Positions 14,231 to 22,058 of a stretch of 23,999 nucleotides of DNA are shown piece after piece. The stretch's first letter is position 1; the number at the start of each line of letters is the position of its first letter. The notes under the pieces are model-generated. The model had not been told where the DNA came from. It saw only the letters and a program-made list of their open reading frames with translations, and searched no databases. Both the position numbers and the translations under genes were made by a program. Where the stretch lies: positions 1 through 23,999 of the forward strand of contig UQRY01000027.1 of NCBI GenBank assembly GCA_900543675.1. The letters are read 5' to 3'. The stretch is from an uncultured Mycoplasmatota bacterium. Its GTDB lineage: Bacteria > Bacillota_I > Bacilli_A > RF39 > UBA660.

Positions 14231-14536
14231 ATGAATATTTATCAATGTAGTCAAAAGAAGATGAAAAAATATATTAAATCTTTTCGTAAGACTGAATATG
14301 GTAGAACGGTATTTTGTTTAGCTTATTCTGTGCCTATTATTGGACTTATACTATTACTTATTACTATGTTTAGTTTAATTATTTGGAAATGGTGTTGGTA
14401 TTTCTTCTTTTTATCATTGCTCATTCCATTTTTACTATTTTTCGTTTTGATTTCTTTTGTTATTGGTAGTGCTTATTATTATCGTGAATTACGCGAATAT
14501 ATCGCAACTACTTCGAAAAAAGAAGAAGATAAATAA
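14231..14536 (+). CDS. Small two-helix membrane protein, unknown
   Basis: I do not recognise this 101-residue protein. The first 35 residues are basic and cytoplasmic in character. Two hydrophobic helices follow (about 34-58 and 61-83), rich in Phe, Leu, Ile and Trp, then a charged tail ending KKEEDK. ATG 14231 has SD GGGGAG about 6 nt upstream. A complete SD-like GGAGGTGATGATC lies at 14166-14178, with a 25-codon frame (14173-14250) overlapping this start; that could be a leader peptide, but its SD spacing is too short to be convincing. The gene is monocistronic, with an extended -10 promoter and a terminator at 14536-14562. Confidence 0.7.
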   Translation: MNIYQCSQKKMKKYIKSFRKTEYGRTVFCLAYSVPIIGLILLLITMFSLIIWKWCWYFFFLSLLIPFLLFFVLISFVIGSAYYYRELREYIATTSKKEEDK

Positions 14537-14562
14537 AGGAACTAATCGCTTTAGTTCTTTTT
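14536..14562 (+). terminator. Terminator of the small membrane protein gene
   Basis: GAACTAA (14539-14545) pairs with TTAGTTC (14551-14557), extended by A/T pairs, and is followed by a T-run. Confidence 0.7.
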
Positions 14563-14581
14563 TCTTTGAGCAGGGGATTTA

Positions 14582-14610
14582 TTGACAATTTAGGGAATTG
14601 TCGCTACAAT
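14582..14610 (+). promoter_or_regulatory. Consensus promoter with embedded palindromic operator
   Basis: Perfect -35 TTGACA (14582-14587), 17-bp spacer, -10 TACAAT (14605-14610). GACAATT (14584-14590) and AATTGTC (14596-14602) form a perfect 7-bp inverted repeat around TAGGG, overlapping the -35 and spacer, as in a repressor site. Confidence 0.65.
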
Positions 14611-14662
14611 TAATATAGTAGAATAAGAGTATAAGAATGAGATAGAATAAGGAGAGGGTTTC

Positions 14663-16108
14663 ATGAATAAAACAGTATTGTTTTTGATTAATGGATTAGG
14701 AATAGAGAAAGCAGATTCTTGTAATGTTTACAATGAACAATTGATGCCTAATATGGATCAGTTGATGAATGAACACTTATTTACTTCAATTGCTACTGAT
14801 ACAAGAGATTATAATAGTGGTTATCAGATTTTTAGTATGGGTAATACTGATCCTTTAGGGTATTCATTCTTAGAAAATTTAATTGAGGAAAATAAGTTTG
14901 GAGAAAGTCCCAATTTTAATACTTTTAAAAATTCACTTCATTCTTTAGATGGGACAATTCATGTATTTTGTCTATTAGATAATGAACGAGTTGTAGAACA
15001 TTTAAAAGGGTTTATTCGTGCTTTAGAAATTGATCCGAATAAGAAAGTTTTCGTTCATGTTGTTTTCCCTCAAAAATCATTGGATGATTATAAGCGTTTA
15101 ATAAAAGTATTAAATAAATTAAATTATGATTCTTTGACTCAAATTAAGATTGGAATGATTTTTGGATTAGGAATTATTGAACAACCTGAAAAGTCAAATG
15201 AATTATTAGATTTGGGTAGAATGTTTTTCCGAGGAACGGGAGAACGGTGGAATGAGTTGGATAAAAAATTAGAAACGTTATGGGGAATGAAAATTGTTCC
15301 TCGAGAGGTAAAAGGATTTTGTGTAACTGAAGGTTTTTCTTTACATGATAATGATATGATTTTTATTTTTAATTACGAGGGAATTGTCTGTGATCGCTTG
15401 CTTCAGTTGATCAGTAATCCTCCAATGTCTATTACGCATTCTGTCAATACGCAAACTCTTCGTTTTCAATCTTTATTCCCACTTAGAACTACCATGCAAA
15501 TTCCTTATCTTTATGAACCATTAAGTTCTGAAACTTCAATGGCAAAGGCTTTAGAACAGGCTGGATTGACGGCTTTAGTTTTAGCTGATCAAGAAAATAT
15601 TAATTTAATTTATTATATGGCTAATGGTTTGACGATGAAAGCTCCTAATGATAAGGTGAAATTTGCTGTAACTGATAATGGCATATTATTTTCTCAGGAG
15701 AAAATGAGTGCGATTATTAATGATCCTAATTATCAAGTTATTGTGATTAATCATCGTATTGATCAAGCTATTTCTGTTGAAGAACTTCAAGCTAAATTAA
15801 GTCAAATCGATCAGAATTTAGCGATGGTCAAAGGATTATGTTGGGAAAAATATACCCTAATTGTTTCCTCTTTATTTGGAATAAAAAAAGAGTTATCGCT
15901 TGGTAATCGAATTGGTTTAGTTAATTTTTCAGGATCAGTTCCAGTTATTTTAGTAGATAAACGTTATGATAAGTCGTTATATAAACTTAGTTTTGGTTCC
16001 ATTTATACTCTTTTGGGAACGTCTATTCGATGTGCTAATCCAGAAATGAAGTTTCCTACTTTATTAAAGAAAAAAGACTTTTTAACTAGATTGTTATTTA
16101 AGAAATGA
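14663..16108 (+). CDS. Divergent phosphoglycerate-mutase (iPGM)-like protein, altered active site
   Basis: This 481-residue protein follows the layout of cofactor-independent phosphoglycerate mutase (alkaline-phosphatase superfamily): opening strand VLFLINGLGI, then MPNMDQLM, then a SMGNTD element. In true enzymes these read DGxG (metal Asp), TPNxD and MGNSEVGH (Ser nucleophile). Here the Asp is Asn 10, the nucleophile position is Thr 62, and the following VGH is lost. Towards the C-terminus, where metal-binding His residues are expected (TxHHTxxPVPxI), the sequence reads LGNRIGLVNFSGSVPVILVD without them. It is therefore probably not an active mutase; a binding or regulatory role, or a different hydrolase activity, is possible. 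A palindrome in its promoter suggests repression. It has a strong terminator and is monocistronic. Confidence 0.7.
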   Translation: MNKTVLFLINGLGIEKADSCNVYNEQLMPNMDQLMNEHLFTSIATDTRDYNSGYQIFSMGNTDPLGYSFLENLIEENKFGESPNFNTFKNSLHSLDGTIHVFCLLDNERVVEHLKGFIRALEIDPNKKVFVHVVFPQKSLDDYKRLIKVLNKLNYDSLTQIKIGMIFGLGIIEQPEKSNELLDLGRMFFRGTGERWNELDKKLETLWGMKIVPREVKGFCVTEGFSLHDNDMIFIFNYEGIVCDRLLQLISNPPMSITHSVNTQTLRFQSLFPLRTTMQIPYLYEPLSSETSMAKALEQAGLTALVLADQENINLIYYMANGLTMKAPNDKVKFAVTDNGILFSQEKMSAIINDPNYQVIVINHRIDQAISVEELQAKLSQIDQNLAMVKGLCWEKYTLIVSSLFGIKKELSLGNRIGLVNFSGSVPVILVDKRYDKSLYKLSFGSIYTLLGTSIRCANPEMKFPTLLKKKDFLTRLLFKK

Positions 16109-16136
16109 TTTTTATAATCATTTCTTTATTTTTTTC
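16100..16136 (+). terminator. Terminator of the iPGM-like gene
   Basis: AAGAAATGAT (16100-16109) pairs perfectly with ATCATTTCTT (16117-16126), followed by a T-run. It overlaps the stop codon. Confidence 0.8.
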
Positions 16137-16159
16137 CATATTAATAATGGTGATGTAAA

Positions 16160-16954
16160 GTGAAAATTTTTATTACAGGAGCTGCTTCGGGAATAGGTTT
16201 TTCAACGGCAGTAAGATTGGCGAAATTAGGCCATTATGTATATATTGGCGTTCATAGGGAAAACCAAGTTAAGCCTTCTTTAGAAAAGGTTCACTCTTAT
16301 GGTTTAGAAGAGAGAATTTCTGTTTTGGCATTTGATATAACTGATGCGAAAAGTCGTCATCAGATTTTTGATTTAGATATCGATTGTTTAATTAACAATG
16401 CTGCTCTTGGAGTAGGTGGAGCTTTACTAGATTTGTCTGTTGATGCTATTCGGTATAATTTTGAAGTCAATGTATTTTCTACTATTGAGTTGATTCAACT
16501 TTATGCTGCTTCACTATTTCTTAAGAAAAAGAGTGGTAAAGTCGTAATTATTTCTTCTTTAGCTGGTATCGTGCCTATTCCTTTTATGAGTTCTTATTCC
16601 GCAACAAAAGCATCTTTAATTACATTTGCTACAGCGCTTAGAAGAGAGGTAAAGATGCTTGGGATTGATATTAGCATTAAATTAGTTGAGCCAGGTATTT
16701 ATTGGACTGGATTTAATGAAGTAATGATTGATAACCAAGAAAAATATCTTAAAGAACAAGCCTATTTTTCTTCCTTTTATCCTGAAATAAGAAACAAACA
16801 ACGTGCTTTTTTTCAATTCTTTGGTAAGAAAAGTTTGGCTAGTATTGAGAAAAAAATGGTGTCTGCTAGTTTATCTCATTCGAACAAGTTTATTTATCGT
16901 GCCCCTATGTTACAGGTACTAGGTGCTAAACTTTATCTATGCTTATTCAAATAA
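16160..16954 (+). CDS. Short-chain dehydrogenase/reductase (SDR)
   Basis: This classical SDR of 264 residues has a Rossmann fold. The NAD(P)-binding TGAASGIG motif is at residues 6-13, the structural NNAALG at 80-85, catalytic Ser in VIISSLAG near 133, and the Tyr-x-x-x-Lys pair in SYSATKAS near 147-151, followed by PGIYWTGF. A basic residue (HR after the second strand) favours NADPH. The substrate cannot be told; sequence style is close to SDRs acting on fatty or small carbonyl compounds. GTG 16160 is the start, with an SD-like GGTGATG 5 nt upstream. It is about 50 bp after the iPGM-like gene, but a strong terminator lies between them. Confidence 0.9.
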   Translation: MKIFITGAASGIGFSTAVRLAKLGHYVYIGVHRENQVKPSLEKVHSYGLEERISVLAFDITDAKSRHQIFDLDIDCLINNAALGVGGALLDLSVDAIRYNFEVNVFSTIELIQLYAASLFLKKKSGKVVIISSLAGIVPIPFMSSYSATKASLITFATALRREVKMLGIDISIKLVEPGIYWTGFNEVMIDNQEKYLKEQAYFSSFYPEIRNKQRAFFQFFGKKSLASIEKKMVSASLSHSNKFIYRAPMLQVLGAKLYLCLFK

Positions 16955-16966
16955 ACAGCTAGATAT

Positions 16967-16995
16967 TTGCTTTTTTTCGATATGTATTGTATAAT
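16967..16995 (+). promoter_or_regulatory. Promoter of the membrane/transglycosylase-like gene
   Basis: TTGCTT at 16967-16972 and consensus TATAAT at 16990-16995, 17-bp spacer. Confidence 0.65.
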
Positions 16996-17019
16996 AACAC
17001 TGATTTTTAGGGGGTTATT

Positions 17020-17889
17020 ATGAATCTACTCGATCTTATTTTTTATTTCTTTTTTGGTTTAATTCTTTTCTTTATTCTTAATTATTTGGATAAGAGTGAA
17101 GAAGAAAATAATATTGTTCATGCTATTATACCGGTTATCTATATCGTATTATTAGCGGGATTGATTACGTCGTTATCTTTACCAATTGCGTTAGACAATT
17201 TATTTTTCATTATTTTATTTGAACTTCTTATTCGTATTTATTACGTTAGATCAGTCTTACGTCAAGATGAATTGATGAATACTAGTTATTATACGCAAAT
17301 TTATGTAGTTTCTATTGTACTGGGATATTTTGTTAATAAAATGTTTATTCTAGAAGTAGATTCTGTTTTTCCTACGGCTCAAGAAATGAAACTTATGGTT
17401 TGGTTTTTAATTATTGTTTTCTTGTATTTTACTTTGAAAAATCATATTCATATTCAAGTAAAGGAACAAAAGAAAACTTTCCCTCACAAGAAAAAACAGT
17501 ATATTCTTGTTCAATATGTTAAGTTAAAAACTCAGTATCATCAAGAAATAAAAATGAAGAAGAAGGAATATTTACCATTATTTTATGCCATGATGATTTA
17601 TGCAAATTATCAACGTCCCTCTTTTTATCGTAAGTTAGATCGAATTGTTTATCGTTTTACAGGTAAAGAAACTAAGATGGGAATTATGCAGATTCCTTCT
17701 CGAGTAGAAATCCAAGACCGAGAAAGTATTCGCTTAGCGATTCAGAAGTTGGATAAAATTATTGAAAAAGAGGCTAAGACTAGAAAGAAGAATATCCTTC
17801 CAATTTTAGAAGCTTATTACGAAGATAAAACAATTGCTTTAGAGGTTCAAGAAATTTACCAAGAAATTATTACCTTCGAAGAAAAATAA
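17020..17889 (+). CDS. Membrane protein with lytic-transglycosylase-like C-terminal segment
   Basis: This 289-residue protein has about five membrane helices in residues 1-145 and a basic soluble C-terminal region (150-289). I do not know the full family. The C-terminal part AMMIYANYQRPSFYRKL, then MGIMQIPSR and ESIRLAIQKLDKI, follows the order seen in SLT/lysozyme-like enzymes (catalytic Glu helix, GLMQI motif, then a helix with A-x-x-x-L). The position where I would expect the catalytic Glu reads Ala-Asn (IYANYQRP), so activity may be lost or the residue may lie elsewhere. A role in the envelope is inferred. ATG 17020 has SD GGGGG about 7 nt upstream; the gene has its own consensus promoter. 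Confidence 0.6.
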   Translation: MNLLDLIFYFFFGLILFFILNYLDKSEEENNIVHAIIPVIYIVLLAGLITSLSLPIALDNLFFIILFELLIRIYYVRSVLRQDELMNTSYYTQIYVVSIVLGYFVNKMFILEVDSVFPTAQEMKLMVWFLIIVFLYFTLKNHIHIQVKEQKKTFPHKKKQYILVQYVKLKTQYHQEIKMKKKEYLPLFYAMMIYANYQRPSFYRKLDRIVYRFTGKETKMGIMQIPSRVEIQDRESIRLAIQKLDKIIEKEAKTRKKNILPILEAYYEDKTIALEVQEIYQEIITFEEK

Positions 17890-17944
17890 TTGTTTTTCGT
17901 TGTTCATTCTTAGAAGAAGTATTTTATTTTTTTAGATTTTATGT

Positions 17945-17950
17945 TATACT
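17945..17950 (+). promoter_or_regulatory. Extended -10 element before the two-helix membrane gene
   Basis: TATACT at 17945-17950 preceded by TG plus one base; the -35 is weak (TTTTAT, 17922-17927). Confidence 0.45.
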
Positions 17951-17977
17951 TTTTTCATGATAGGTTGGAGGGAGTTT

Positions 17978-18979
17978 ATGAAAAATATTAAATCTCAGAA
18001 GATTAAAACGGCAGTTTCTTTGATTAATCGTTATTTATTAGTTGCTATTGTTCTTTTCTTATTGGCTATTCCTTTCTATATTTGGGCGTATATGATTGAA
18101 ACAGAAGAAATGGGAGATGCTGTTAATTTTACAGAACAGGTTGCGGCTGGACATGCTACAAGTGGTGAGTATGTGGAATTAAAAGTTACAGAGGTACCTA
18201 GTGTATTTGCTGAATATGATAGTAGTAAGACATCAGATAAATATTACTTTGTTTGGAGTGATAATTATTTAAATGTTGCTTTTCTTGATTATGCTACTTA
18301 TCAAAAATTGAGCCAAGAAGATATTCATGAGAATCCAATTACGATTCGTGGTATGACAAAAGCTTTACCGAATGATGTTATCGATCTAGCGATCTCTGGA
18401 TATAACGAGATGGTAGGGGAAGAATTCTTAACAGCGGCTAATTATCAGTCTTATCTTAGTACTTTGTATATTGATACTACTGCTGATTTGCATAATTCTA
18501 CCTTACAAGTTTTCTTTGGCGTATTATTCACGGTTTTAGGAATTATTTTCTTAACAATGTTTATTGCTTATCGTAAAAAATTCAAAAAAATGTGGAAGCA
18601 TTATTCTGAAAGAGAATGGAATCGTATTTTTAAAGAATTAGAAAGTGAAGATGTTAAAACTTATAAAAAGTCTAGATTGTATTTGACAGAAAATTATATT
18701 GTTGGATTGAATCATGGTTTAACGGTAGTTCCTTATGAAGATCTTGCTTGGGTTTATCCTTATCAGTTGAAACAATACGGAATTACTACTTCACGTAGTC
18801 TTGTTCTTTGGACGAAGAAGAAAGAACGTTATACTGTAGCTAGCTTAGAAGGAATTATGAAGTCAAAGGCAATGATGGAAGAGGTAATGGACTTTATCGT
18901 TACTAAAAATCCAGCTTTACTAGTTGGCTTTAATGATGAAAATAGAAAAAGAGCGAAAGATTTATATCAGATTCGTTAA
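17978..18979 (+). CDS. Two-helix membrane protein, unknown
   Basis: This 333-residue protein is not assigned to a family. It has a short basic N-terminus, a membrane helix at about 15-36 (YLLVAIVLFLLAIPFYIWAY), an extracellular domain of about 150 residues rich in acidic residues and Tyr, a second helix near 185-205 (VFFGVLFTVLGIIFLTMFIA), and a cytoplasmic C-terminal domain of about 130 residues with YLTENYIVGLNHGLTVVPYE and a PH-like strand pattern. ATG 17978 is chosen because SD GGAGGGAG sits about 5 nt upstream; ATG 17957 lacks an SD. The architecture suggests an envelope sensor or structural protein, which is inference only. It ends in a GAAA-loop terminator. Confidence 0.7.
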   Translation: MKNIKSQKIKTAVSLINRYLLVAIVLFLLAIPFYIWAYMIETEEMGDAVNFTEQVAAGHATSGEYVELKVTEVPSVFAEYDSSKTSDKYYFVWSDNYLNVAFLDYATYQKLSQEDIHENPITIRGMTKALPNDVIDLAISGYNEMVGEEFLTAANYQSYLSTLYIDTTADLHNSTLQVFFGVLFTVLGIIFLTMFIAYRKKFKKMWKHYSEREWNRIFKELESEDVKTYKKSRLYLTENYIVGLNHGLTVVPYEDLAWVYPYQLKQYGITTSRSLVLWTKKKERYTVASLEGIMKSKAMMEEVMDFIVTKNPALLVGFNDENRKRAKDLYQIR

Positions 18980-18997
18980 GAGGGAAACCTCTTTTTT
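18978..18997 (+). terminator. Terminator with GAAA tetraloop
   Basis: AAGAGG and CCTCTT (18978-18983/18988-18993) around GAAA, then a T-run. Confidence 0.8.
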
Positions 18998-19003
18998 CTA
19001 TGT

Positions 19004-19032
19004 TTGACAGATATTCTTAATTATTGTACAAT
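19004..19032 (+). promoter_or_regulatory. Consensus promoter of the thioredoxin-fold gene
   Basis: TTGACA at 19004-19009, 17-bp spacer, TACAAT at 19027-19032. Confidence 0.7.
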
Positions 19033-19053
19033 TTTATTCATGATGGAGGGCGT

Positions 19054-19776
19054 ATGGCAAGAAAAGAAGATTTAGTGAAAAAAAAGAAAGGGGAAGTTAT
19101 TCGTGAAGCGAAGATAGAGAGTATTTCCTCTAAAGATAACAGTAAAAGGAAAAAGAAGTTGCCGTTATCTGTCATTATCGTTATTCTTGTTTTGGTATTT
19201 ATTTTGATTGTTGGTGCTTTTACTAATTTGTTTTCTATAGATAGTTCTAATCAACAAGAAGATAGTCAAAAATTTGTTCAAGAATATGAAAGCTTGAATG
19301 GAAAAAATGATGAAGATGGAAATCCTTATTATGAAGTATCTATAGAGAATGAAGTAGAGATTGAATATAGTTCTTATGATGAATTGGAAGAATTTCTAGA
19401 TGGGAAAACCGGAGTATTTTTTTTAGGAATGGCTACTTTTTCCCCTTGTCGTAGCTTTGTTCCTATTTTAATTGATGCAGCTTGGGAAATTGGTTTGGAA
19501 CAGATTTATTATATTCCTGTTTCTGAGAAGGAAATTGGTAAGCCCTATTCTGAATTTGTTCAGAGAGAGAATATTACTCAAGAACTTTCTAATATGGAAA
19601 TTTCTGTACCAACAATTCTTATGATTAAGGATGGTAAAATAATTGATACTCTAGTAGGAACTTCACTTTTGGATTCCCCTAGTTTTTCTATTATTCCAGC
19701 TGAACAAGTTTCAGAATTCAAAGAGGAGTTAATGGATAAACTCAGTTTAGTTATTGCTTGTAGTGATGCGTGTTAA
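19054..19776 (+). CDS. Membrane-anchored thioredoxin-fold protein
   Basis: This 240-residue protein has a Lys-rich cytoplasmic N-terminus (1-45), one membrane helix (LSVIIVILVLVFILIVGAF) and an extracytoplasmic domain with the thioredoxin order: strand TGVFFLGMATF, then SPCRSFVPIL at the active-site position, then the cis-Pro segment VPTILMIKDGKI. The usual CxxC is reduced to one Cys (CRSF), so it is unlikely to be a classical disulfide oxidoreductase; a thiol-based or binding role is possible. The final residues contain two more Cys (IACSDAC). ATG 19054 has SD GGAGGG at 19045-19050; an earlier in-frame ATG at 19024 overlaps the promoter. The next gene, an HD-domain protein, starts 20 bp downstream. 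Confidence 0.75.
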   Translation: MARKEDLVKKKKGEVIREAKIESISSKDNSKRKKKLPLSVIIVILVLVFILIVGAFTNLFSIDSSNQQEDSQKFVQEYESLNGKNDEDGNPYYEVSIENEVEIEYSSYDELEEFLDGKTGVFFLGMATFSPCRSFVPILIDAAWEIGLEQIYYIPVSEKEIGKPYSEFVQRENITQELSNMEISVPTILMIKDGKIIDTLVGTSLLDSPSFSIIPAEQVSEFKEELMDKLSLVIACSDAC

Positions 19777-19795
19777 ATCATTTTAGGAGGGTGAA

Positions 19796-20365
19796 ATGAA
19801 CCAAGTTTATCAAGATAAAAGATATTATCAGGTAGCAGAAGGAATTTTAAGAAATAAAGAATTTCAACGTCGTAGAACCTTTTTACATCATCAGGATTCA
19901 GTCTACGCGCATTCTTTACGTGTATCTTATGTTGCTTATCGAATGGCTACATTTTTAGAAAAGTACATTTCTATTTCAGTTGATGATGTGATTATTGGTG
20001 GCTTATTACATGATTTTTATTTACATCCATGGCGTGAACAAAAACATAAGACTTTAAATATTTTTAAAATGCATGGTTTTGCTCATGCTAAAATAGCTTG
20101 TCTTAATTCTTATCAAGTTTTTCCCCAATATATGAACAAAAAAGTAGATAATATCATTAGACGTCATATGTTTCCACTTAATCTTATCCCGCCACGTTAT
20201 ATAGAGGGGTGGTTAGTGACGATAGCGGATAAAGTAGTATCTTTAGAGGTTTTCCGTCATCCGTTAGAACTTCCTCGTTATGTTGGAATTAATCCTAATC
20301 AGCTCGTTACTTATCCTAAAAGGATATTTATTCGAACGAAAAAATTCGTTTCCACTATGTATTAA
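19796..20365 (+). CDS. HD-domain phosphohydrolase-like protein, paralog 2
   Basis: This 189-residue protein is a paralog of the one at 11973-12479. Shared features are a leading EFQRxRxxLHH segment, metal-binding His in VYAHSLRVSY near residue 38, the HD pair in GLLHDFYLHPW near 69-70, His in IRRHMFPLNLIPPRYIEGW near 121, and Asp in TIADKVVSLE. The C-terminal 35 residues (YVGINPNQL onward) are extra. The active site looks complete; the substrate is unknown. It starts 20 bp after the thioredoxin-fold gene with a good SD (AGGAGGG), and no terminator is seen between, so they are probably one operon. Confidence 0.85.
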   Translation: MNQVYQDKRYYQVAEGILRNKEFQRRRTFLHHQDSVYAHSLRVSYVAYRMATFLEKYISISVDDVIIGGLLHDFYLHPWREQKHKTLNIFKMHGFAHAKIACLNSYQVFPQYMNKKVDNIIRRHMFPLNLIPPRYIEGWLVTIADKVVSLEVFRHPLELPRYVGINPNQLVTYPKRIFIRTKKFVSTMY

Positions 20366-20378
20366 TTTTTGAATTTGT

Positions 20379-20408
20379 ATTAGAGATTCTCTAATATTCT
20401 TTTTTTCT
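20379..20408 (+). terminator. Terminator after the second HD gene
   Basis: ATTAGAG (20379-20385) and CTCTAAT (20389-20395), 3-nt loop, followed by TTCTTTTTTTC. Confidence 0.75.
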
Positions 20409-20439
20409 AATCATCATGAATAGTAAAGGAAGTAGATGT

Positions 20440-21795
20440 ATGCTTAAAAGTGATAAATTATATAATTCGACTAGTTCTTTGGTCGCTGCCATTTCTCTTA
20501 TTGTTTTGGGAATTTTAATGGTAGTTGGTTCTGATCAACTTTATATTCATGTTGTTCATCTTTTTATTAGTGTATTATTAATTTTAGGGGTTGTTCAATT
20601 TATTCGTTATTTTTTCGTTCGCCAAGAAAATAATGAAAAGAAAATTACTTTTACGCGTAGTTTTATCAATTTGTTATTTTGTTTTTTATTTTCTATTGTT
20701 CCTGCTATTCCTCTTTCTGTTTTACCTATTCTTTTTGGAATTTATTTCTTAATGAATGGGGTAATTAAGTTTATTATTTATTTTATTATGAGAAAGGAAC
20801 GAGCCAATGGGCGGATCAAAGAATTACTAGCGGGTGTTTTTTATGTTGGCTTTGGTATTCCTTTTTTATGTTCGCCGTTAAAAAATCTTTCTTATTTATT
20901 AATCTTTTTAGGAATTTATATTATTTTACTAGGGGTTACTTATCTTTTTGATTTTATTAGTGCGGTTTTACCTCGTAGAGTAAAGAGAAAAATTACTAGG
21001 AAGTTACGATTTACTTTACCAGTTTTAGTTGAAATGGTTATCCCTTATCAAGTATTAAATGAGATTAATTATTTTTTGGATAAAGAACAATATGATAAGC
21101 CATTTATTTATGAAGAGAAAAAGTCGAGTGAAACTCCAGATATGGAGATCTTTGTTCATGCTTCTAAGAATGGGTTTAATCGGTTAGGACATGTCGATAT
21201 TTGGTATCAAGGACGAGTGATTTCTTACGGAAACTATGATGATGCTTCTATGCGTTTTTTCACAATGATTGGGGATGGGGTAGTATTTACTGCTAAGAAA
21301 GAAGATTATATTCCTTTTTGTATTTCACATAGTAAAAAGACTTTGTTTGGTTTTGGATTGCGGTTGACTGATGCGCAGAAAAAGAATATTGAAAAATATT
21401 TAAATTCTCTTTTTGATCAATTGGTTGAGTGGTATTCTCCTTATGAAGTTGCCTTACAGAAGAATAAGAAGGTTAGTAAACAAAAGTATAAGGATTATGC
21501 TAGTTGTTTGTATATGGCAACGAAGGCGAAATTTTATAAATTTCCTGAAGGTAGGTTTAAGAATTATTTTGTATTAGGGGTAAATTGTTGTTTGTTAGCG
21601 GATAGTATTATTGGCAAGAGTGGATCAGATTTGTTAAAAATGTCTGGAATTATTACGCCTGGTACTTACTATGAATATTTAAATCGTGAATTTAGAAAGA
21701 AGAATAGTATGGTAATTTCTAGAACGATTTATAATGCTGAATCAGTAAACAAAAAGCATGGCGTGAAAGAAATATTTAAAGGTTTTTCGAAGTAA
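20440..21795 (+). CDS. DUF308-like membrane protein fused to a permuted NlpC/P60-type papain-like domain
   Basis: This 451-residue protein has two parts. Residues 1-170 contain about six helices in paired arrangement, with DUF308/HdeD-like motifs (LGILMVVGSDQL, LFGIYFLMNGVIKF, LIFLGIYIILLGVTYL). Residues about 220-440 form a soluble domain: LGHVDIWYQGRVISYGNYD (candidate catalytic His), then GVNCCLLADSIIG (candidate catalytic Cys) further down. His before Cys is the order of circularly permuted NlpC/P60 (LRAT/YiiX-like) enzymes. These cut or transfer acyl or peptide bonds; the substrate is not known. ATG 20440 has an AAAGGA SD about 10 nt upstream and is preferred over ATG 20416. The family match is moderate. 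Confidence 0.65.
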   Translation: MLKSDKLYNSTSSLVAAISLIVLGILMVVGSDQLYIHVVHLFISVLLILGVVQFIRYFFVRQENNEKKITFTRSFINLLFCFLFSIVPAIPLSVLPILFGIYFLMNGVIKFIIYFIMRKERANGRIKELLAGVFYVGFGIPFLCSPLKNLSYLLIFLGIYIILLGVTYLFDFISAVLPRRVKRKITRKLRFTLPVLVEMVIPYQVLNEINYFLDKEQYDKPFIYEEKKSSETPDMEIFVHASKNGFNRLGHVDIWYQGRVISYGNYDDASMRFFTMIGDGVVFTAKKEDYIPFCISHSKKTLFGFGLRLTDAQKKNIEKYLNSLFDQLVEWYSPYEVALQKNKKVSKQKYKDYASCLYMATKAKFYKFPEGRFKNYFVLGVNCCLLADSIIGKSGSDLLKMSGIITPGTYYEYLNREFRKKNSMVISRTIYNAESVNKKHGVKEIFKGFSK

Positions 21796-21823
21796 GATAA
21801 AAAAATGTTTTACTTCTTTTTTT
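21789..21823 (+). terminator. Terminator overlapping the DUF308-like gene stop
   Basis: GAAGTAA (21789-21795) pairs with TTACTTC (21810-21816), followed by TTTTTTT. It is close to the tRNA-Thr promoter. Confidence 0.7.
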
Positions 21824-21827
21824 ATTA

Positions 21828-21836
21828 TGTTATAAT
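21828..21836 (+). promoter_or_regulatory. Extended -10 promoter of tRNA-Thr
   Basis: TG plus one base and consensus TATAAT (21831-21836), 9 bp before the tRNA; weak -35. Confidence 0.6.
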
Positions 21837-21844
21837 AGGATTAT

Positions 21845-21918
21845 GCCGATTTAGTTTAGCGGTAAAACAGGCCCTTGGTAAGGGTCAGAGGACATTTCGA
21901 CTATGTCATTCGGCACCA
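21845..21918 (+). tRNA. tRNA-Thr(GGT)
   Basis: A cloverleaf with acceptor GCCGATT/ATTCGGC (U-U mismatch at the sixth pair), D-stem GTTT/AAAC, anticodon stem GGCCC/GGGTC, loop TTGGTAA with anticodon GGT, and T-arm GACAT TTCGACT ATGTC. Discriminator A and CCA are encoded. Confidence 0.93.
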
Positions 21919-21930
21919 TTTTAGAAATTG

Positions 21931-21986
21931 ATTCGAAATTTTCGAATATTTATATAAATTCAGTCTGAAACATGGCTGATTTTTTA
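21931..21986 (+). terminator. Hairpin and terminator after tRNA-Thr
   Basis: ATTCGAA (21931-21937) pairs with TTCGAAT (21941-21947). A second stem, TCAGTC/GGCTGA (21960-21965/21974-21979), is followed by a T-run. A related sequence follows tRNA-Val (23870-23940). Confidence 0.65.
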
Positions 21987-22058
21987 ATTTTTAGTTTATC
22001 TTTTTTCTTTTGCTAGTTCGTGATATACTTAGAATGAAGAAATGAAAGAGGTAGAAAT

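Noticed and set aside
14173..14250. 25-codon leader-like frame before the small membrane protein
   Set aside because: The SD is only 1 nt from its ATG and the peptide resembles nothing; mentioned only in the gene entry.
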